The position numbers and the translations under genes are program-made. Under the pieces are notes generated by a model, which was not told the origin of the DNA, did not search any database, and was given only the letters and a program-made list of their open reading frames with translations. From Aeromonas allosaccharophila (GTDB lineage: Bacteria; Pseudomonadota; Gammaproteobacteria; Enterobacterales; Aeromonadaceae), in contig NZ_CDBR01000060.1 of the NCBI RefSeq assembly GCF_000819685.1, positions 1 to 54,332 on the forward strand: a DNA stretch of 54,332 nt, written 5' to 3'. Each line of letters starts with the position of its first letter. Position 1 is the first letter of the stretch. Of the stretch, positions 46,017 through 54,332 are shown one piece after another.

Positions 46017-48218
46017 TCAACGCACCCCATCCGGTTGCGAGACAAACTGCAACTTCCTGCCATCGGGCAACAGCGCCAACACGCTTTGAGCGGCCAGTTT
46101 TATCCCTGCCCGCTCGGTGGCCGGACCGAAGTTCGCTATCAGCCGAGTGCCATCGGCAAACTCGCTCTGCTGCACCACACCTCTTTTATCGAGCCAGCGA
46201 AAACCGATGAGGGGCTGGTTGTAGAGCCGCTCATGCAGCGGACGGAAGAAAGCATCGAGCCCCTTGAGGTAGGGAATGCGCTTACCGGCACTATCCAGAC
46301 TGAGATTGAGCAGCGGCGGCACGTTGTAGAGCTGCTGCAACAGTTCGGTCACCTGGCGGCTCTCCTTGAACTTGAGGCTGTCCATCGTCCAGTGGTGGGT
46401 GGTCACTATGCTGTCGTGAAAGACGCTCTGGAACAGCGGTAGCCGCAGCGCCGGATCGAAGTAGAGCCCCTGATACCCGGGTTTGAGGTGGCTCTGGCGA
46501 AAGAAGTAATCGGGCTGAAACTCGGGATGCCAGGCCCCCAGATAGTAGGGGGAGCGCTTGTTGCGGCGCATATCGGGATCCTGCCAGCCAAAACCGCTGG
46601 TCTGGGGGCCGTGGGCAAAGGCCGCGGTGCGGTTGGCTACCGCGCCGCCCTCCTCGGAGCCCACCAGCACCCCCTGACTCTTGGCAATCCACGCCATCCC
46701 CGCCATCCGGGTCTGCGCATCCTGCGCCTGAGTGGTCGGCTTGGCCGGGTCGAAGTCGTCAAACACCATGCCGGTCGCCGCCACATCGAGGAACCAGCTG
46801 TTGTAGTGGCTCGCCTGCTGCAACCAGGGTACGCGTTGCTCCATCACCGGGCGCACGCAGGCCTGATTGGTGTAGACACCGCTGCTTTGAAAGCCGCTCT
46901 TGCGCCGCCCGTTCTCCTGCATGATGCCGCAGCGCAGGTAGCTATCCTGCCCCATCTGGGCGGTGAGCCAGCTCTGCTGGCGATTTCCCTCCGGCAGCGC
47001 GGTATCGCAGGAGTCGTAAGGTGCGATGAGATAGCCCGCCTGTTTGGCAAGCGCTATCCCCTCTGGCGCAGCAAAACCGGCGGTCCACTGGGGCAACCCC
47101 AGCCAGAGTTTGGGGAGTCCAGCCTGCTTGAGAGCGGCGATCATCTTGGCCGAGCTGCCATCACCCCAGCTCTGTGGCTCGTTGAGCGCCGCCCCCAGTT
47201 GCGTGGCAGCCAGCGTGCGCCGGGCAGCGAAATCAGCCGGTTGCTGACCCGGATGGCGCAGCGCAAGCGCCTGCTCAACTCCGGTCAGCACCAGATTTTG
47301 CAGATAGCGGTTGCGCTCGAGATCCGCAGCTTGCAGCGCGGCCTGCTCCCCTCCCTTGAGCCAGTCGGCAGGGATCAGACGGCGCAACGCGGGCCAACTC
47401 TTCACATCCTGGGGCACCAGCAGTCGCTCGCCCCATAGATAGAGGTGAGAGGCGCCGATCAGCCGCTTGCCATCCGGCACTGCCGCCAGCTTGCTCTCGA
47501 GCGAGGCCAGCTCGCCCCGCGCTTGCAGCCAGTTGCGATAGGCCTTGCCCGCCGCCAGCCAGTCGTTGCCCGGTTGCAGCGACACCGCCACCTCATAGGG
47601 GGCGGCCAGATTGAGGCGATTGATATTATGGGTCGCAGTGAGTGCTATGCCGTCCGATTTGGGCGTAAAGGAGAGGCGGTTGTTGAAGGGGTTGGCAAAG
47701 AGGATCGCCAGCTGTTGATCGCCGTGATCCAGCCCGACCAGCGGCAGGGTGAGATCCTCGGTGGTGTTGATCCCCTGATACTCCTGCGCCAGCGCCTTGC
47801 GCCACGCGGGATGAGTCGCCGGGATGCGAAAACCCTCGTGGATCGGCAGCATCAGCGCCTGTGCCCCTGCCGGCACCCGCGGCCATACCAGCTCGCCGGA
47901 GGTCGCGCGGTTCAGGGTGAGGATCAGCCGGTTGCCCTCGAGGCGAGCCGAGGCTCGCACCTCGCCATCGGCACGGGTGCGCCAGCTGGCACGCTCCCCC
48001 TCCTGCTGCAAGGCAGTGACCGGCTGACGCGGGCCGGGGGCAGAGATGGCAAGGTGCCTGCCCGATGGCAACACAGCCTCGGCCGCCAGGGTGGCGGGAT
48101 CCAGCTCGATGCGCCACTGATCGTTGGCCAGAGTCAGCGCCTCGGCAGGCAGGGAGAACAGCGGCAGCAACAGCAACAGCGAGCGGCTCCGGCTCGTTGG
48201 CACGGGAAGAAGAGTCAT
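46017..48218 (-). CDS. Secreted glycoside-hydrolase-like protein
   Basis: A 733-residue exported protein. The signal peptide (about 1-28) is RSRSLLLLLPLFSLPAEA. An N-terminal beta domain (about 30-210) leads to a long catalytic-looking region. WFLDVAATGMVFDDFDP and, further on, VLVGSEEGGAVANRT resemble the aspartate and glutamate segments of TIM-barrel glycosidases related to GH101/GH129 and the DUF5696 group. A C-terminal beta domain ends the protein (RLIANFGPATERAGIKLAAQS). The family assignment is from memory of motifs and is uncertain; the substrate is unknown. ATG 48218 has AGGA upstream. It follows the two-component operon by 107 bases and may be its target. Confidence 0.7.
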   Translation of the reverse strand: MTLLPVPTSRSRSLLLLLPLFSLPAEALTLANDQWRIELDPATLAAEAVLPSGRHLAISAPGPRQPVTALQQEGERASWRTRADGEVRASARLEGNRLILTLNRATSGELVWPRVPAGAQALMLPIHEGFRIPATHPAWRKALAQEYQGINTTEDLTLPLVGLDHGDQQLAILFANPFNNRLSFTPKSDGIALTATHNINRLNLAAPYEVAVSLQPGNDWLAAGKAYRNWLQARGELASLESKLAAVPDGKRLIGASHLYLWGERLLVPQDVKSWPALRRLIPADWLKGGEQAALQAADLERNRYLQNLVLTGVEQALALRHPGQQPADFAARRTLAATQLGAALNEPQSWGDGSSAKMIAALKQAGLPKLWLGLPQWTAGFAAPEGIALAKQAGYLIAPYDSCDTALPEGNRQQSWLTAQMGQDSYLRCGIMQENGRRKSGFQSSGVYTNQACVRPVMEQRVPWLQQASHYNSWFLDVAATGMVFDDFDPAKPTTQAQDAQTRMAGMAWIAKSQGVLVGSEEGGAVANRTAAFAHGPQTSGFGWQDPDMRRNKRSPYYLGAWHPEFQPDYFFRQSHLKPGYQGLYFDPALRLPLFQSVFHDSIVTTHHWTMDSLKFKESRQVTELLQQLYNVPPLLNLSLDSAGKRIPYLKGLDAFFRPLHERLYNQPLIGFRWLDKRGVVQQSEFADGTRLIANFGPATERAGIKLAAQSVLALLPDGRKLQFVSQPDGVR

Positions 48219-48325
48219 GGTCTGTGATTCCTGATAACACACGGGAATCGCATTTCAGCAGATCGGCGGGCTGCGATTGTCAGGCCAATGTCAGGATTGC
48301 GTGCATCTGACCATCACGACATCCA

Positions 48326-49159
48326 TTAGTCCACTGGCCCCGCCTGACTGTGACTCAGCTGCAACACCAGCTGGCCACGCTGGCTGGTCTGCACCAGCGA
48401 AAGGGTGCGCCAGCTGTCGGGCGTGGCGGCAGGCCAACCCACCTTGCCATCGAGAGGCAGGCGGTTCCACCAGAGCAGTGAGTATTGTGGGCGAGCCAGC
48501 ACCGTCTGCTCAAGCCAGAGCGGAGTGCACGAAGCGGGATTGGCGGGGGGATTGGCCACCGCCTGCGGCGAGCGGGATAGCCAGCCCAGATCCTGCACCG
48601 CAGGCAGCGGCAGCGCTACCTGCCACTCCTTGCCCGCCACCGCCAGCCGCAGCTGATAGAGTCCGGCTGGCAAAGGCATCGGTAGATCGGCCCCCACGAC
48701 CCTGACTCCGGAGTTCTCCTCCGCCTCCCACTGGGCGCCAGCCAGTCGGTCACTACCAGCGGGATCGATAAGTTCAGCGGCGGTAATGGGCCCCTCCCCG
48801 GTCAGCTGTACCCGATAGTCCCGCAGCAGCGGCGCATCGCGCTGGATCAGCTCAAGGCGCAGCTCGCTCATGCCATCAGGCAGAGTGAGCGGGAAATCCT
48901 TGCCGCAATGCTGGGCACTCAGCGCAGCCAGCATTCCCTGCCAGCTGCGGCGCTCGGCATCGCTGTTAAGCGCAGGCCATGCCTGCTGCAAAGCTTGCCA
49001 GGCGTGCCGGTTATCCCCCTGCAACAGCGCCAAAGTAGCCGGTTGCAGCGGGTCGGCGCGCTCGGTTTCCAGGAGGAGTTCGGTTGCCATCACACTGCCT
49101 GCATTCAGAAGGCCGACGCCTAGAGCCAACAGCAGCGTAGCCAGCGTAGAGTGCTTCAC
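48326..49159 (-). CDS. Secreted DUF2861-like protein (VxrC-type)
   Basis: A 277-residue protein with a signal peptide ending near AGSVMA. The mature region begins TELLLETERADPLQPATLALLQGDNRHAWQALQQAWPAL, a helical repeat-like start. A beta-rich C-terminal half follows (YRVQLTGEGPITAAELIDP, LYQLRLAVAGKEWQVALPLP, WRTLSLVQTSQRGQLVLQL). The GTG start overlaps the response-regulator stop by four bases. In Vibrio the vxrAB genes are followed by an exported protein of this kind. I assign DUF2861 by position and pattern, not by search; its biochemical role is unknown. Confidence 0.7.
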   Translation of the reverse strand: MKHSTLATLLLALGVGLLNAGSVMATELLLETERADPLQPATLALLQGDNRHAWQALQQAWPALNSDAERRSWQGMLAALSAQHCGKDFPLTLPDGMSELRLELIQRDAPLLRDYRVQLTGEGPITAAELIDPAGSDRLAGAQWEAEENSGVRVVGADLPMPLPAGLYQLRLAVAGKEWQVALPLPAVQDLGWLSRSPQAVANPPANPASCTPLWLEQTVLARPQYSLLWWNRLPLDGKVGWPAATPDSWRTLSLVQTSQRGQLVLQLSHSQAGPVD

Positions 49160-49803
49160 GCTGGCACCTCCAGCCGGTAGCCGATGCCGCGCACCGTCTC
49201 GATGGCCAGTCCGGGCAGCTTCTGGCGCAGTTGCAGAATATGGGTATCGACGGTGCGGGTGGAGGGGAACGCCTGATAGCCCCACACCCGGTTGAGGATC
49301 TCCTCCCGGCTCAGCACCCGCCCCGCCATCCGTACCAGCAGGGTGAGCAGGGCAAACTCGGTAGGGGTAAAGCTCACCTCCGCATCCTGCCAGCTCGCCT
49401 GCATCCGGGCAGGATGAAGCTGCAAGCCGCCCACCGCCTGAGTGCCATCCCCCAACTGGCGCAGCTGAGCCCGGATCCGTGCCAGCAGCTCGTCGTGGGA
49501 GAAGGGCTTGGTCAGGTAGTCGCGCGCCCCCGCATCGAGCCCGGCCACCCGATCGCTTACCTCCACCCTGGCGGTGAGCACGATCACCGGCAGCGCCTTG
49601 CGGGCCAGCCATAGAGGCAGCCAGTCGAGGGCATCCCCCTCCGGCATGGTGCGATCCAGCAGCACCAGATCCGCCGCCAGCCACTGCTGCTCCGCCGCAG
49701 TCAGGGTGTCGCACCAGAGGCAGCGATACCCTTCGCGGGTCAGATAGCGTTGCAGGTTCTCCGCCAGCAACGCCTCGTCTTCGACAAGCAGGATAGTCTT
49801 CAT
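49156..49803 (-). CDS. OmpR-family response regulator (VxrB/WigR-like)
   Basis: A 215-residue regulator. The receiver domain (1-115) begins MKTILLVEDEALLAENLQRYL; the phosphate acceptor is D50 in LVLLDRTMPEGDAL and the conserved lysine is in DYLTKPFSHDELLARI. The C-terminal winged helix (about 125-215) has SFTPTEFALLTLLVRMAGRVLSREEIL and TVDTHILQLRQKL. The ATG overlaps the kinase stop by four bases, and the stop overlaps the next gene. Because kinase and regulator are coupled, they are cognate partners. Confidence 0.93.
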   Translation of the reverse strand: MKTILLVEDEALLAENLQRYLTREGYRCLWCDTLTAAEQQWLAADLVLLDRTMPEGDALDWLPLWLARKALPVIVLTARVEVSDRVAGLDAGARDYLTKPFSHDELLARIRAQLRQLGDGTQAVGGLQLHPARMQASWQDAEVSFTPTEFALLTLLVRMAGRVLSREEILNRVWGYQAFPSTRTVDTHILQLRQKLPGLAIETVRGIGYRLEVPA

Positions 49804-51182
49804 GATTCGGTGTCGCTCCAGAGTTGGCAGGGCAGCGTCAGGGTAAAGGTAGTGGGCGGGCCGGATAAGGCGAGGTGCCCGCCAAGGCGGCGCAACAGAT
49901 GGCGCACGATGGCAAGCCCCAGCCCCAAACCATCGGCACGGGCACCACGGCGCAGCAGGGTGGCGAGCCGATAACCCGGCAGCTCGCCGCCATCGCTGAC
50001 CGCGAGGATCAAGCGCCCCGCCTGCCAGCTGGCACAGATCCGAACCGGCGCGCGGCCATGCTGGCTGGCGTTGCGCAGCAGGTTGTCGAGGGCGAGATCG
50101 AGCCAATAGAAGGGGATCGCCAGAGTCATCTCCCGCTCAAGGCAGAAGGTAGCGCCATGCCGCTCGCAGGCCAGGGTGAGCCACTCGGCCAGACTGACCG
50201 CCACCCGCTCATCTTCGAGGGTCTCTGCCGCCAGATAGTGGCGGCTCGCCTGTGCCAGCTGATGCAGACGGGCGACACTGCCCAGCAGCTGCCCCACGCT
50301 CTGCTGGGCGGAAGGGGGCAGCCGGTCGAAATCGTGGCGCAGCTCCTCGCTGATGCCGGAGAGCGCCATGATGGGAGTGCGCAGCTCGTGGGTCAGCATC
50401 TGCAACGCGACGCGCCGCTCCCGCAGCAGGCGCCAGCGCTGCCAGCTGGCCCACCCCAGCAGCAAGATGAAACCAAGGGAGCTGGCCAGCGCCAGCCACT
50501 GCCAGTCAAGCGTGGGGCGCTCGTTGATGCAGATCACCCCAACCCGCTCCTGGCAGGAGCCATCGACCCGGCTATCCAGCGTTACACCAAGCCGATCGGC
50601 CAGCGGTTGCCACTGCCCGGCGCTATAGCGGCGCCACTGCCCATCGCCAAGCAGCCAGAGTTGGCCGGATTGCAGCAGCCAGCGCTCGCCCCGCAGCAGG
50701 GCGTCGAGGTTGTCATCATCAAGCTCGCCAAGCTGCCCCAACCGATCGCGCCGCTCCCGCACATGGAGCAGAGCGTTGAGCCCGGCCGCCGGATGACCAG
50801 CCTGCCAGCGAGCTGCGCTGGAGCCGCCCAGCGGATAGACGGGGTGAGCGGCAAACCAACTGGCCGAGGGCATTGGCCCATCTTTGCAAAGCGCCCGCAG
50901 CAGCGGCAGCCACTCGGCGGGCAAGTCATTCTCTGTCCCGCACTCCTGCTGGTAGCGATAGATAGCCTGCAACTGGCGCAGCGGATAGCGCTGCCAGGCG
51001 GGATAGAGGGTGTCGGGAGCGATCAGGCGACGATCGAGCCGCTGCACCTCGTCAAGGGGCAACGCCTGTTCGGGAACCTGCCTGGCCAGCTCGCCAGCCA
51101 GACGATCCGCCAGCGGCCCGGCCAGCACGGGAGAAACCATGCCGTAGCAGATCAGGGAGCATAGCAGCAGGATCAGGCGCAT
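49800..51182 (-). CDS. Sensor histidine kinase with DUF3404-like periplasmic domain (VxrA/WigK-like)
   Basis: A 460-residue inner-membrane kinase. A signal or anchor helix (1-22) precedes a periplasmic sensor domain of about 200 residues holding four cysteines (C81, C99, C210, C218) that could form two disulfides. A membrane helix lies at about 227-248 (WQWLALASSLGFILLLGWASW). The H-box is QMLTHELRTPIMAL with H265. The ATP-binding part shows LDLALDNLLRNASQHG and GARADGLGLGLAIVRHLL. The sensor resembles Vibrio VxrA, which responds to cell-wall damage and controls envelope, biofilm and type VI secretion genes. That relation is from recall, not a search. Confidence 0.86.
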   Translation of the reverse strand: MRLILLLCSLICYGMVSPVLAGPLADRLAGELARQVPEQALPLDEVQRLDRRLIAPDTLYPAWQRYPLRQLQAIYRYQQECGTENDLPAEWLPLLRALCKDGPMPSASWFAAHPVYPLGGSSAARWQAGHPAAGLNALLHVRERRDRLGQLGELDDDNLDALLRGERWLLQSGQLWLLGDGQWRRYSAGQWQPLADRLGVTLDSRVDGSCQERVGVICINERPTLDWQWLALASSLGFILLLGWASWQRWRLLRERRVALQMLTHELRTPIMALSGISEELRHDFDRLPPSAQQSVGQLLGSVARLHQLAQASRHYLAAETLEDERVAVSLAEWLTLACERHGATFCLEREMTLAIPFYWLDLALDNLLRNASQHGRAPVRICASWQAGRLILAVSDGGELPGYRLATLLRRGARADGLGLGLAIVRHLLRRLGGHLALSGPPTTFTLTLPCQLWSDTES

Positions 51183-51234
51183 GGGTTCAACTCGAGATGA
51201 CTCCGGATGAAGGCGCAGCAGATCACTGCGCCAT

Positions 51235-51270
51235 AAAAAATGTCAGCGCCATTTTTCAATGGCGCTGACA
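51235..51270 (-). terminator. Terminator after asmA
   Basis: A 13-bp perfect stem (tgtcagcgccatt / aatggcgctgaca, loop tttc on the plus strand) is followed on the minus strand by TTTTTT. It separates asmA from the downstream kinase operon. Confidence 0.92.
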
Positions 51271-51327
51271 TCCGGTCAACCGCTAACGGCATTGGCGCGG
51301 CTCCCGCCAGCCCATATGAACCGTCAC

Positions 51328-53490
51328 CTATTTGAACAGTCCCTTGAGCAACTGGTCGGCCGCCCCTTTGACGGCCTCGTTGTCGGCCTTGTCACCCAGC
51401 AACTTCTTGAGGCCGCGCTCGGCCTCCTTGCGGGCCTTATCCTCCAACAACTTGTTGTTGCTGAGCAGCGCCTTCACGTCGAGCTGGTAGCTGGGAGCTT
51501 GCCAGTGGCCACCGATCCGCACCGGAATGGTGATCTCTTTGAGCTCATCCACATCCTTGCCTCCCTGCCCCTTGCTGCTCTCGACGATGGAGGTGAGGAA
51601 CAGGAAGTCGAGGCTCTCCGGCACCAGCGCCGTCTGCCCCTCCCCCTTGACTCGCAAGGCCGGGGCAAAGAGCTGGATATCTTTGCTGCGGGCGATGCCA
51701 TCGGCAATCTGGAAGCTGGCGGTCAGAGCGCTGAAGTCGGTCTTGCGCGCCTCCTTCACCTGCTCGGCCCCCTTGCCGGTGAGGGTAGCCCGCGCCTCGC
51801 GGATCATCTCCGGCAGGTTGATGCCGTGCAGGGCGCCATCGCTCAGCTTCAATGTGACTTTGCCCTGCATCCCGTTGCGCAGAGCCAGCGCGGAGAGACC
51901 ACGGCCCTGCACCTGCACATCCAGATCGCCCTTGCCCTCCAGCAGATCACTCTGGGCCAGAGTCTGCAGCAAGGGACGAATGTTCACTCCGGCCACCTGC
52001 TTGTGCACCTTGTAGGTGGCGGGTTGCTGGCGCGCGTCGAGTACCCCGTTCGCTTTAACCTGACCGCCAGCCACGGTCGCGCTGAACTGCTTGAGCGTGA
52101 GCAGCCCCTTGGCCAGAACCACCTGAAGATCGACAGCGCCGAGATCCAGCCCTTTCAGGCGCAAGCTGCCGAGTTGCAGCCGACCATCCAGATCCACCCC
52201 TTTGAGCGCGCCCAGATCCGGTTCAACCGCGGAGAGGGCTTCGCTCTTGCCGCTTACTGCTTTATTGCCACTTGCCGCGGCATTGGAGGCACCGGTCGCC
52301 GGTTTGCTCTCTTTCGCCTGTGCGGTCGTGGTCGGTGTCGCTTTGGCGAGCCAGCTGTCGAGATCCAGCTTCTCACCCTTGAGATCGAAAGTGATTGCTG
52401 GAACAGCTCCAAGCTGCACGGTTCCATCACCACTCAGCAGCGCCTCATCAGCACTCATCACCAGCTTGCTCAGGGTAATCAACTTCTTGTCGAGCTCGGC
52501 GCGAGCAAAACCGGCCAGTTTCAGCTTCATCTGCGGGCGCGGCAGCGCATCACCTTCCAGCGCTGCGGTCAGAAGCACATCGGAGAGTTCGGCAAGCTTC
52601 ATCTCCTTGTCGAGCCGTCCCTTGAGCGTTCCTTCCAGCGAACCAGCCAGTAAAGCTTGCTGCCCCTCTACCTTGGCTCCTTTCAGCGCCAACGTGAGGT
52701 TGCTCCACTCACCCAGAGCAAGTCGATCTCCCTTGATGGAGAAACTGTCGAGTCGCAGGGCCGGGTCACTCAGGCTGCCGCTGAGGCTCAGATCTTTCAG
52801 TTCACTGGCCATGGTCTCCTGCGCCAGCTTGATCTGGGTCTGCCCTTTAACATCGAACGCGAGCTTGTCGGCACTCCCCTTGGCCGCCAGCGTCACGGGC
52901 ACCCACTGACCGGTAACCAGCAGCCCCATATCAAGAGCGAGGCGATCCAGTCGCAGCGAGGTGCCGCTGCGATCATCCTGTACCAGCGCACTGGCCTGAG
53001 AGAGCGCGACTCCCTGCAAGCTGATCTGCCAGGGCTTGCTATCAGCGGTTGGCGCAGGGGTTGCGGGGACGACCGGTTCGCTTGCATCAGCAGTGACATC
53101 TTTGATCAGTCCGCTCAGATTGGAGCTGCCATCCGCTTTGGTCTGGATAAAGAGATGGGCACCGCTCAGGGTCACCTTGCCGATCTCCAGTCGATGGGAG
53201 AGCAGCGGCAACAGGGCCACTGAGGCCTCCCCCTGATCGAAACGAACCAGATCCGGCTCGGCAAAACCGGCCGGATTGCGCAGGGCGACCTTTTCCAACG
53301 AGAGGCCGATACTCGGCCAGAAACGCCAGTCAATCTCCCCCGCCATCACCAGTTCGCGGCCCATGCTCTTGCGCGCCTGTTCAGCCAGTTGGGGCTTGAA
53401 TTGATTGGGGTCGATGAGGCTTATCAGCGTCACTATGGCCAGCAAGGCCGCCACGGCGATGCCCAACAAGATGTAGATGATCTTCTTCAC
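51328..53490 (-). CDS. asmA: AsmA family protein
   Basis: A 720-residue inner-membrane-anchored periplasmic protein. A single N-terminal helix (MKKIIYILLGIAVAALLAIV) precedes the AsmA N-domain (LIDPNQFKPQLAEQARKSMGRELVM, WRFWPSIGLSLEKVALRNPAGF). Long repetitive beta strands follow, typical of bridge-like lipid-transfer proteins. The C-terminal AsmA domain has GRGLSALALRNGMQGKVTLKLSDGALHGINLPEMI. E. coli AsmA affects outer-membrane protein assembly and LPS levels. GTG 53490 is the start, with AAGGAG 6 bases upstream. Confidence 0.94.
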   Translation of the reverse strand: MKKIIYILLGIAVAALLAIVTLISLIDPNQFKPQLAEQARKSMGRELVMAGEIDWRFWPSIGLSLEKVALRNPAGFAEPDLVRFDQGEASVALLPLLSHRLEIGKVTLSGAHLFIQTKADGSSNLSGLIKDVTADASEPVVPATPAPTADSKPWQISLQGVALSQASALVQDDRSGTSLRLDRLALDMGLLVTGQWVPVTLAAKGSADKLAFDVKGQTQIKLAQETMASELKDLSLSGSLSDPALRLDSFSIKGDRLALGEWSNLTLALKGAKVEGQQALLAGSLEGTLKGRLDKEMKLAELSDVLLTAALEGDALPRPQMKLKLAGFARAELDKKLITLSKLVMSADEALLSGDGTVQLGAVPAITFDLKGEKLDLDSWLAKATPTTTAQAKESKPATGASNAAASGNKAVSGKSEALSAVEPDLGALKGVDLDGRLQLGSLRLKGLDLGAVDLQVVLAKGLLTLKQFSATVAGGQVKANGVLDARQQPATYKVHKQVAGVNIRPLLQTLAQSDLLEGKGDLDVQVQGRGLSALALRNGMQGKVTLKLSDGALHGINLPEMIREARATLTGKGAEQVKEARKTDFSALTASFQIADGIARSKDIQLFAPALRVKGEGQTALVPESLDFLFLTSIVESSKGQGGKDVDELKEITIPVRIGGHWQAPSYQLDVKALLSNNKLLEDKARKEAERGLKKLLGDKADNEAVKGAADQLLKGLFK

Positions 53491-53618
53491 GATGAACTCC
53501 TTGAATAGGGATCCTGACCGTGACTATATCACCCGGGGCAATGCAGAGGGGGCATGGCGGCAAAAAGGGCGAGAGCACCGGACAGGGATAGTCGCGAACT
53601 CTGGCATCCGCGCTCAAC

Positions 53619-53636
53619 AGAGGCCCGAAGGCCCTC
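53619..53636 (-). terminator. Hairpin after the NUDIX gene
   Basis: A stem gaggcc / ggcctc type (GAGGGCC ttc GGGCCTC on the minus strand) begins 5 bases past the stop. No T run follows, so function as a terminator is uncertain. Confidence 0.35.
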
Positions 53637-53640
53637 AAGT

Positions 53641-54144
53641 TCAGGGATGAGCAGACTGCTGCAATAGCGTCACGGCAGAGCGGGTCGAGGTGAAAGCGAA
53701 ACGGGAAAAGCAGAGCGAATCGAGCTTCATCCACTGACAATCAGCCACGTCATCCGCGGGCTTGATAACCGGTTTCTCTGCCAGTGTAATGGCGAAGAAT
53801 GTGTCACAGGTGTGATAGGTGATGCCATCGTAGGGGTAAATATTGGGGAATGAGCCAAGATAGGTGCAAGGATGAGCGCTGACATCGAGTCCCAGCTCCT
53901 CCTGCAACTCGCGCACCAGCGCCCCCTCCAGCGACTCGCCGGGATCGACAAATCCCCCCGGCAGATCCAGTAACCCCTTGCCCGGATTGCGGGCACGCAC
54001 AGCAACCAGCACCTCATCCTGCCAGCAGATCGCCACCATCACAGCCGCCGCGACATTCTGGAAAAAATGAAAACCGCAGTCACAAAGACACTCTTTCTGA
54101 CTGACGATCAGCAGGGTTTTGCCACCGCATTTTGGACAAAACAT
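53641..54144 (-). CDS. NUDIX hydrolase with N-terminal zinc ribbon
   Basis: A 167-residue protein. A short zinc ribbon (CPKCGG ... CLCDCGF, residues 3-25) is followed by a NUDIX domain with the intact box GGFVDPGESLEGALVRELQEELG (GX5EX7REUXEEXG), about residues 63-86. After it come GSFPNIYPYDGITYHTCDTFF and KPADDVADCQWM. It hydrolyses a nucleoside diphosphate linked to another group; the substrate cannot be told from sequence. It differs from nudC in the same window by length and lack of the SQPWPFPxS motif. Confidence 0.9.
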   Translation of the reverse strand: MFCPKCGGKTLLIVSQKECLCDCGFHFFQNVAAAVMVAICWQDEVLVAVRARNPGKGLLDLPGGFVDPGESLEGALVRELQEELGLDVSAHPCTYLGSFPNIYPYDGITYHTCDTFFAITLAEKPVIKPADDVADCQWMKLDSLCFSRFAFTSTRSAVTLLQQSAHP

Positions 54145-54297
54145 GGGCTATCTCCGACGAAATGACGAAATAAAGCGTCATTTTACGCCGTTAACACCGA
54201 TTTTTATGAGTAAAACAGAAGGGAAGATAAATAGTTCAGGGAAAGGAGGGGTAAAACAGGTCAATTATCAGCCAACCTTCTGAATTACAGGCAATAA

Positions 54298-54325
54298 AAA
54301 ACCCCGCTCATCGAGCGGGGTTTCT
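54298..54325. terminator. Terminator at the right edge
   Basis: A stem (aaaccccgctc / gagcggggttt, loop atc) flanked by AAAAA on the left and TTT on the right. It can work on either strand and probably serves the gene outside the window to the right. Confidence 0.8.
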
Positions 54326-54332
54326 TGGATTG

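Noticed and set aside
48326..49714. A 462-codon minus-strand frame reading through the response regulator region
   Set aside because: Only its last 277 codons are real (start GTG 49159). The upstream part is an out-of-frame shadow of the response regulator, with glycine/alanine-rich nonsense composition.

Overview
The window is 54.3 kb of GC-rich gammaproteobacterial chromosome, most likely from Aeromonas. This is inferred from gene content and from gene order resembling E. coli and Vibrio: nadB diverging from rpoE-rseABC-lepA-lepB-rnc-era-recO-pdxJ, epd-pgk-fbaA, nudC-hemE, cutA-dsbD, and sdhE-ygfX diverging from ygfZ. I see no rRNA, tRNA, CRISPR array, insertion sequence or prophage. Coding density is high, and no gene-free stretch exceeds 300 bases.

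Layout. 1-1783 (minus) is the amino end of a giant LapA-type surface adhesin that runs off the left edge. 2.0-8.9 kb holds yidE, trhA, an aspartate/glutamate-type PLP decarboxylase (panP-like), yciB, yciI and cysQ. 8.2-17.2 kb is the conserved minus-strand block pdxJ-recO-era-rnc-lepB-lepA-rseC-rseB-rseA-rpoE, headed by a textbook sigma-E promoter, with nadB diverging from it. 19-26 kb holds ygfX-sdhE / ygfZ, a LysR regulator divergent from a PACE efflux pump, an unrecognised small gene, cutA-dsbD, a small lipoprotein gene and a polyglutamine protein gene. 26.4-38 kb holds a PuuB-like oxidase, fbaA-pgk-epd, a ROK sugar kinase, hemE, nudC and putA. 38-44.6 kb holds ygiM, a potassium channel divergent from a short-sensor chemoreceptor, a GNAT acetyltransferase and glnE. 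At 44.8-45.9 kb there is a visibly AT-richer orphan gene with a type I restriction R-subunit-like nuclease domain. 46-51.2 kb is an accessory minus-strand operon: a histidine kinase and response regulator resembling Vibrio VxrA/VxrB (WigK/WigR), a secreted protein and a large secreted glycoside-hydrolase-like protein. asmA and a NUDIX hydrolase follow.

How the parts work together. Several loci concern the envelope: the sigma-E stress circuit (rpoE/rseABC), signal peptidase, DsbD thiol supply, AsmA, YciB, the adhesin retention module, and the Vxr/Wig-like two-component operon. The latter is the best candidate for a little-described system, a periplasm-sensing kinase/regulator translationally coupled to a secreted DUF2861-like protein and followed by a predicted exported glycosidase. 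The most unusual fine-scale features are a duplicated rnc/era junction that creates a 22-codon coupled mini-ORF, and an AUA codon sitting at the expected start of the orphan nuclease-domain gene.
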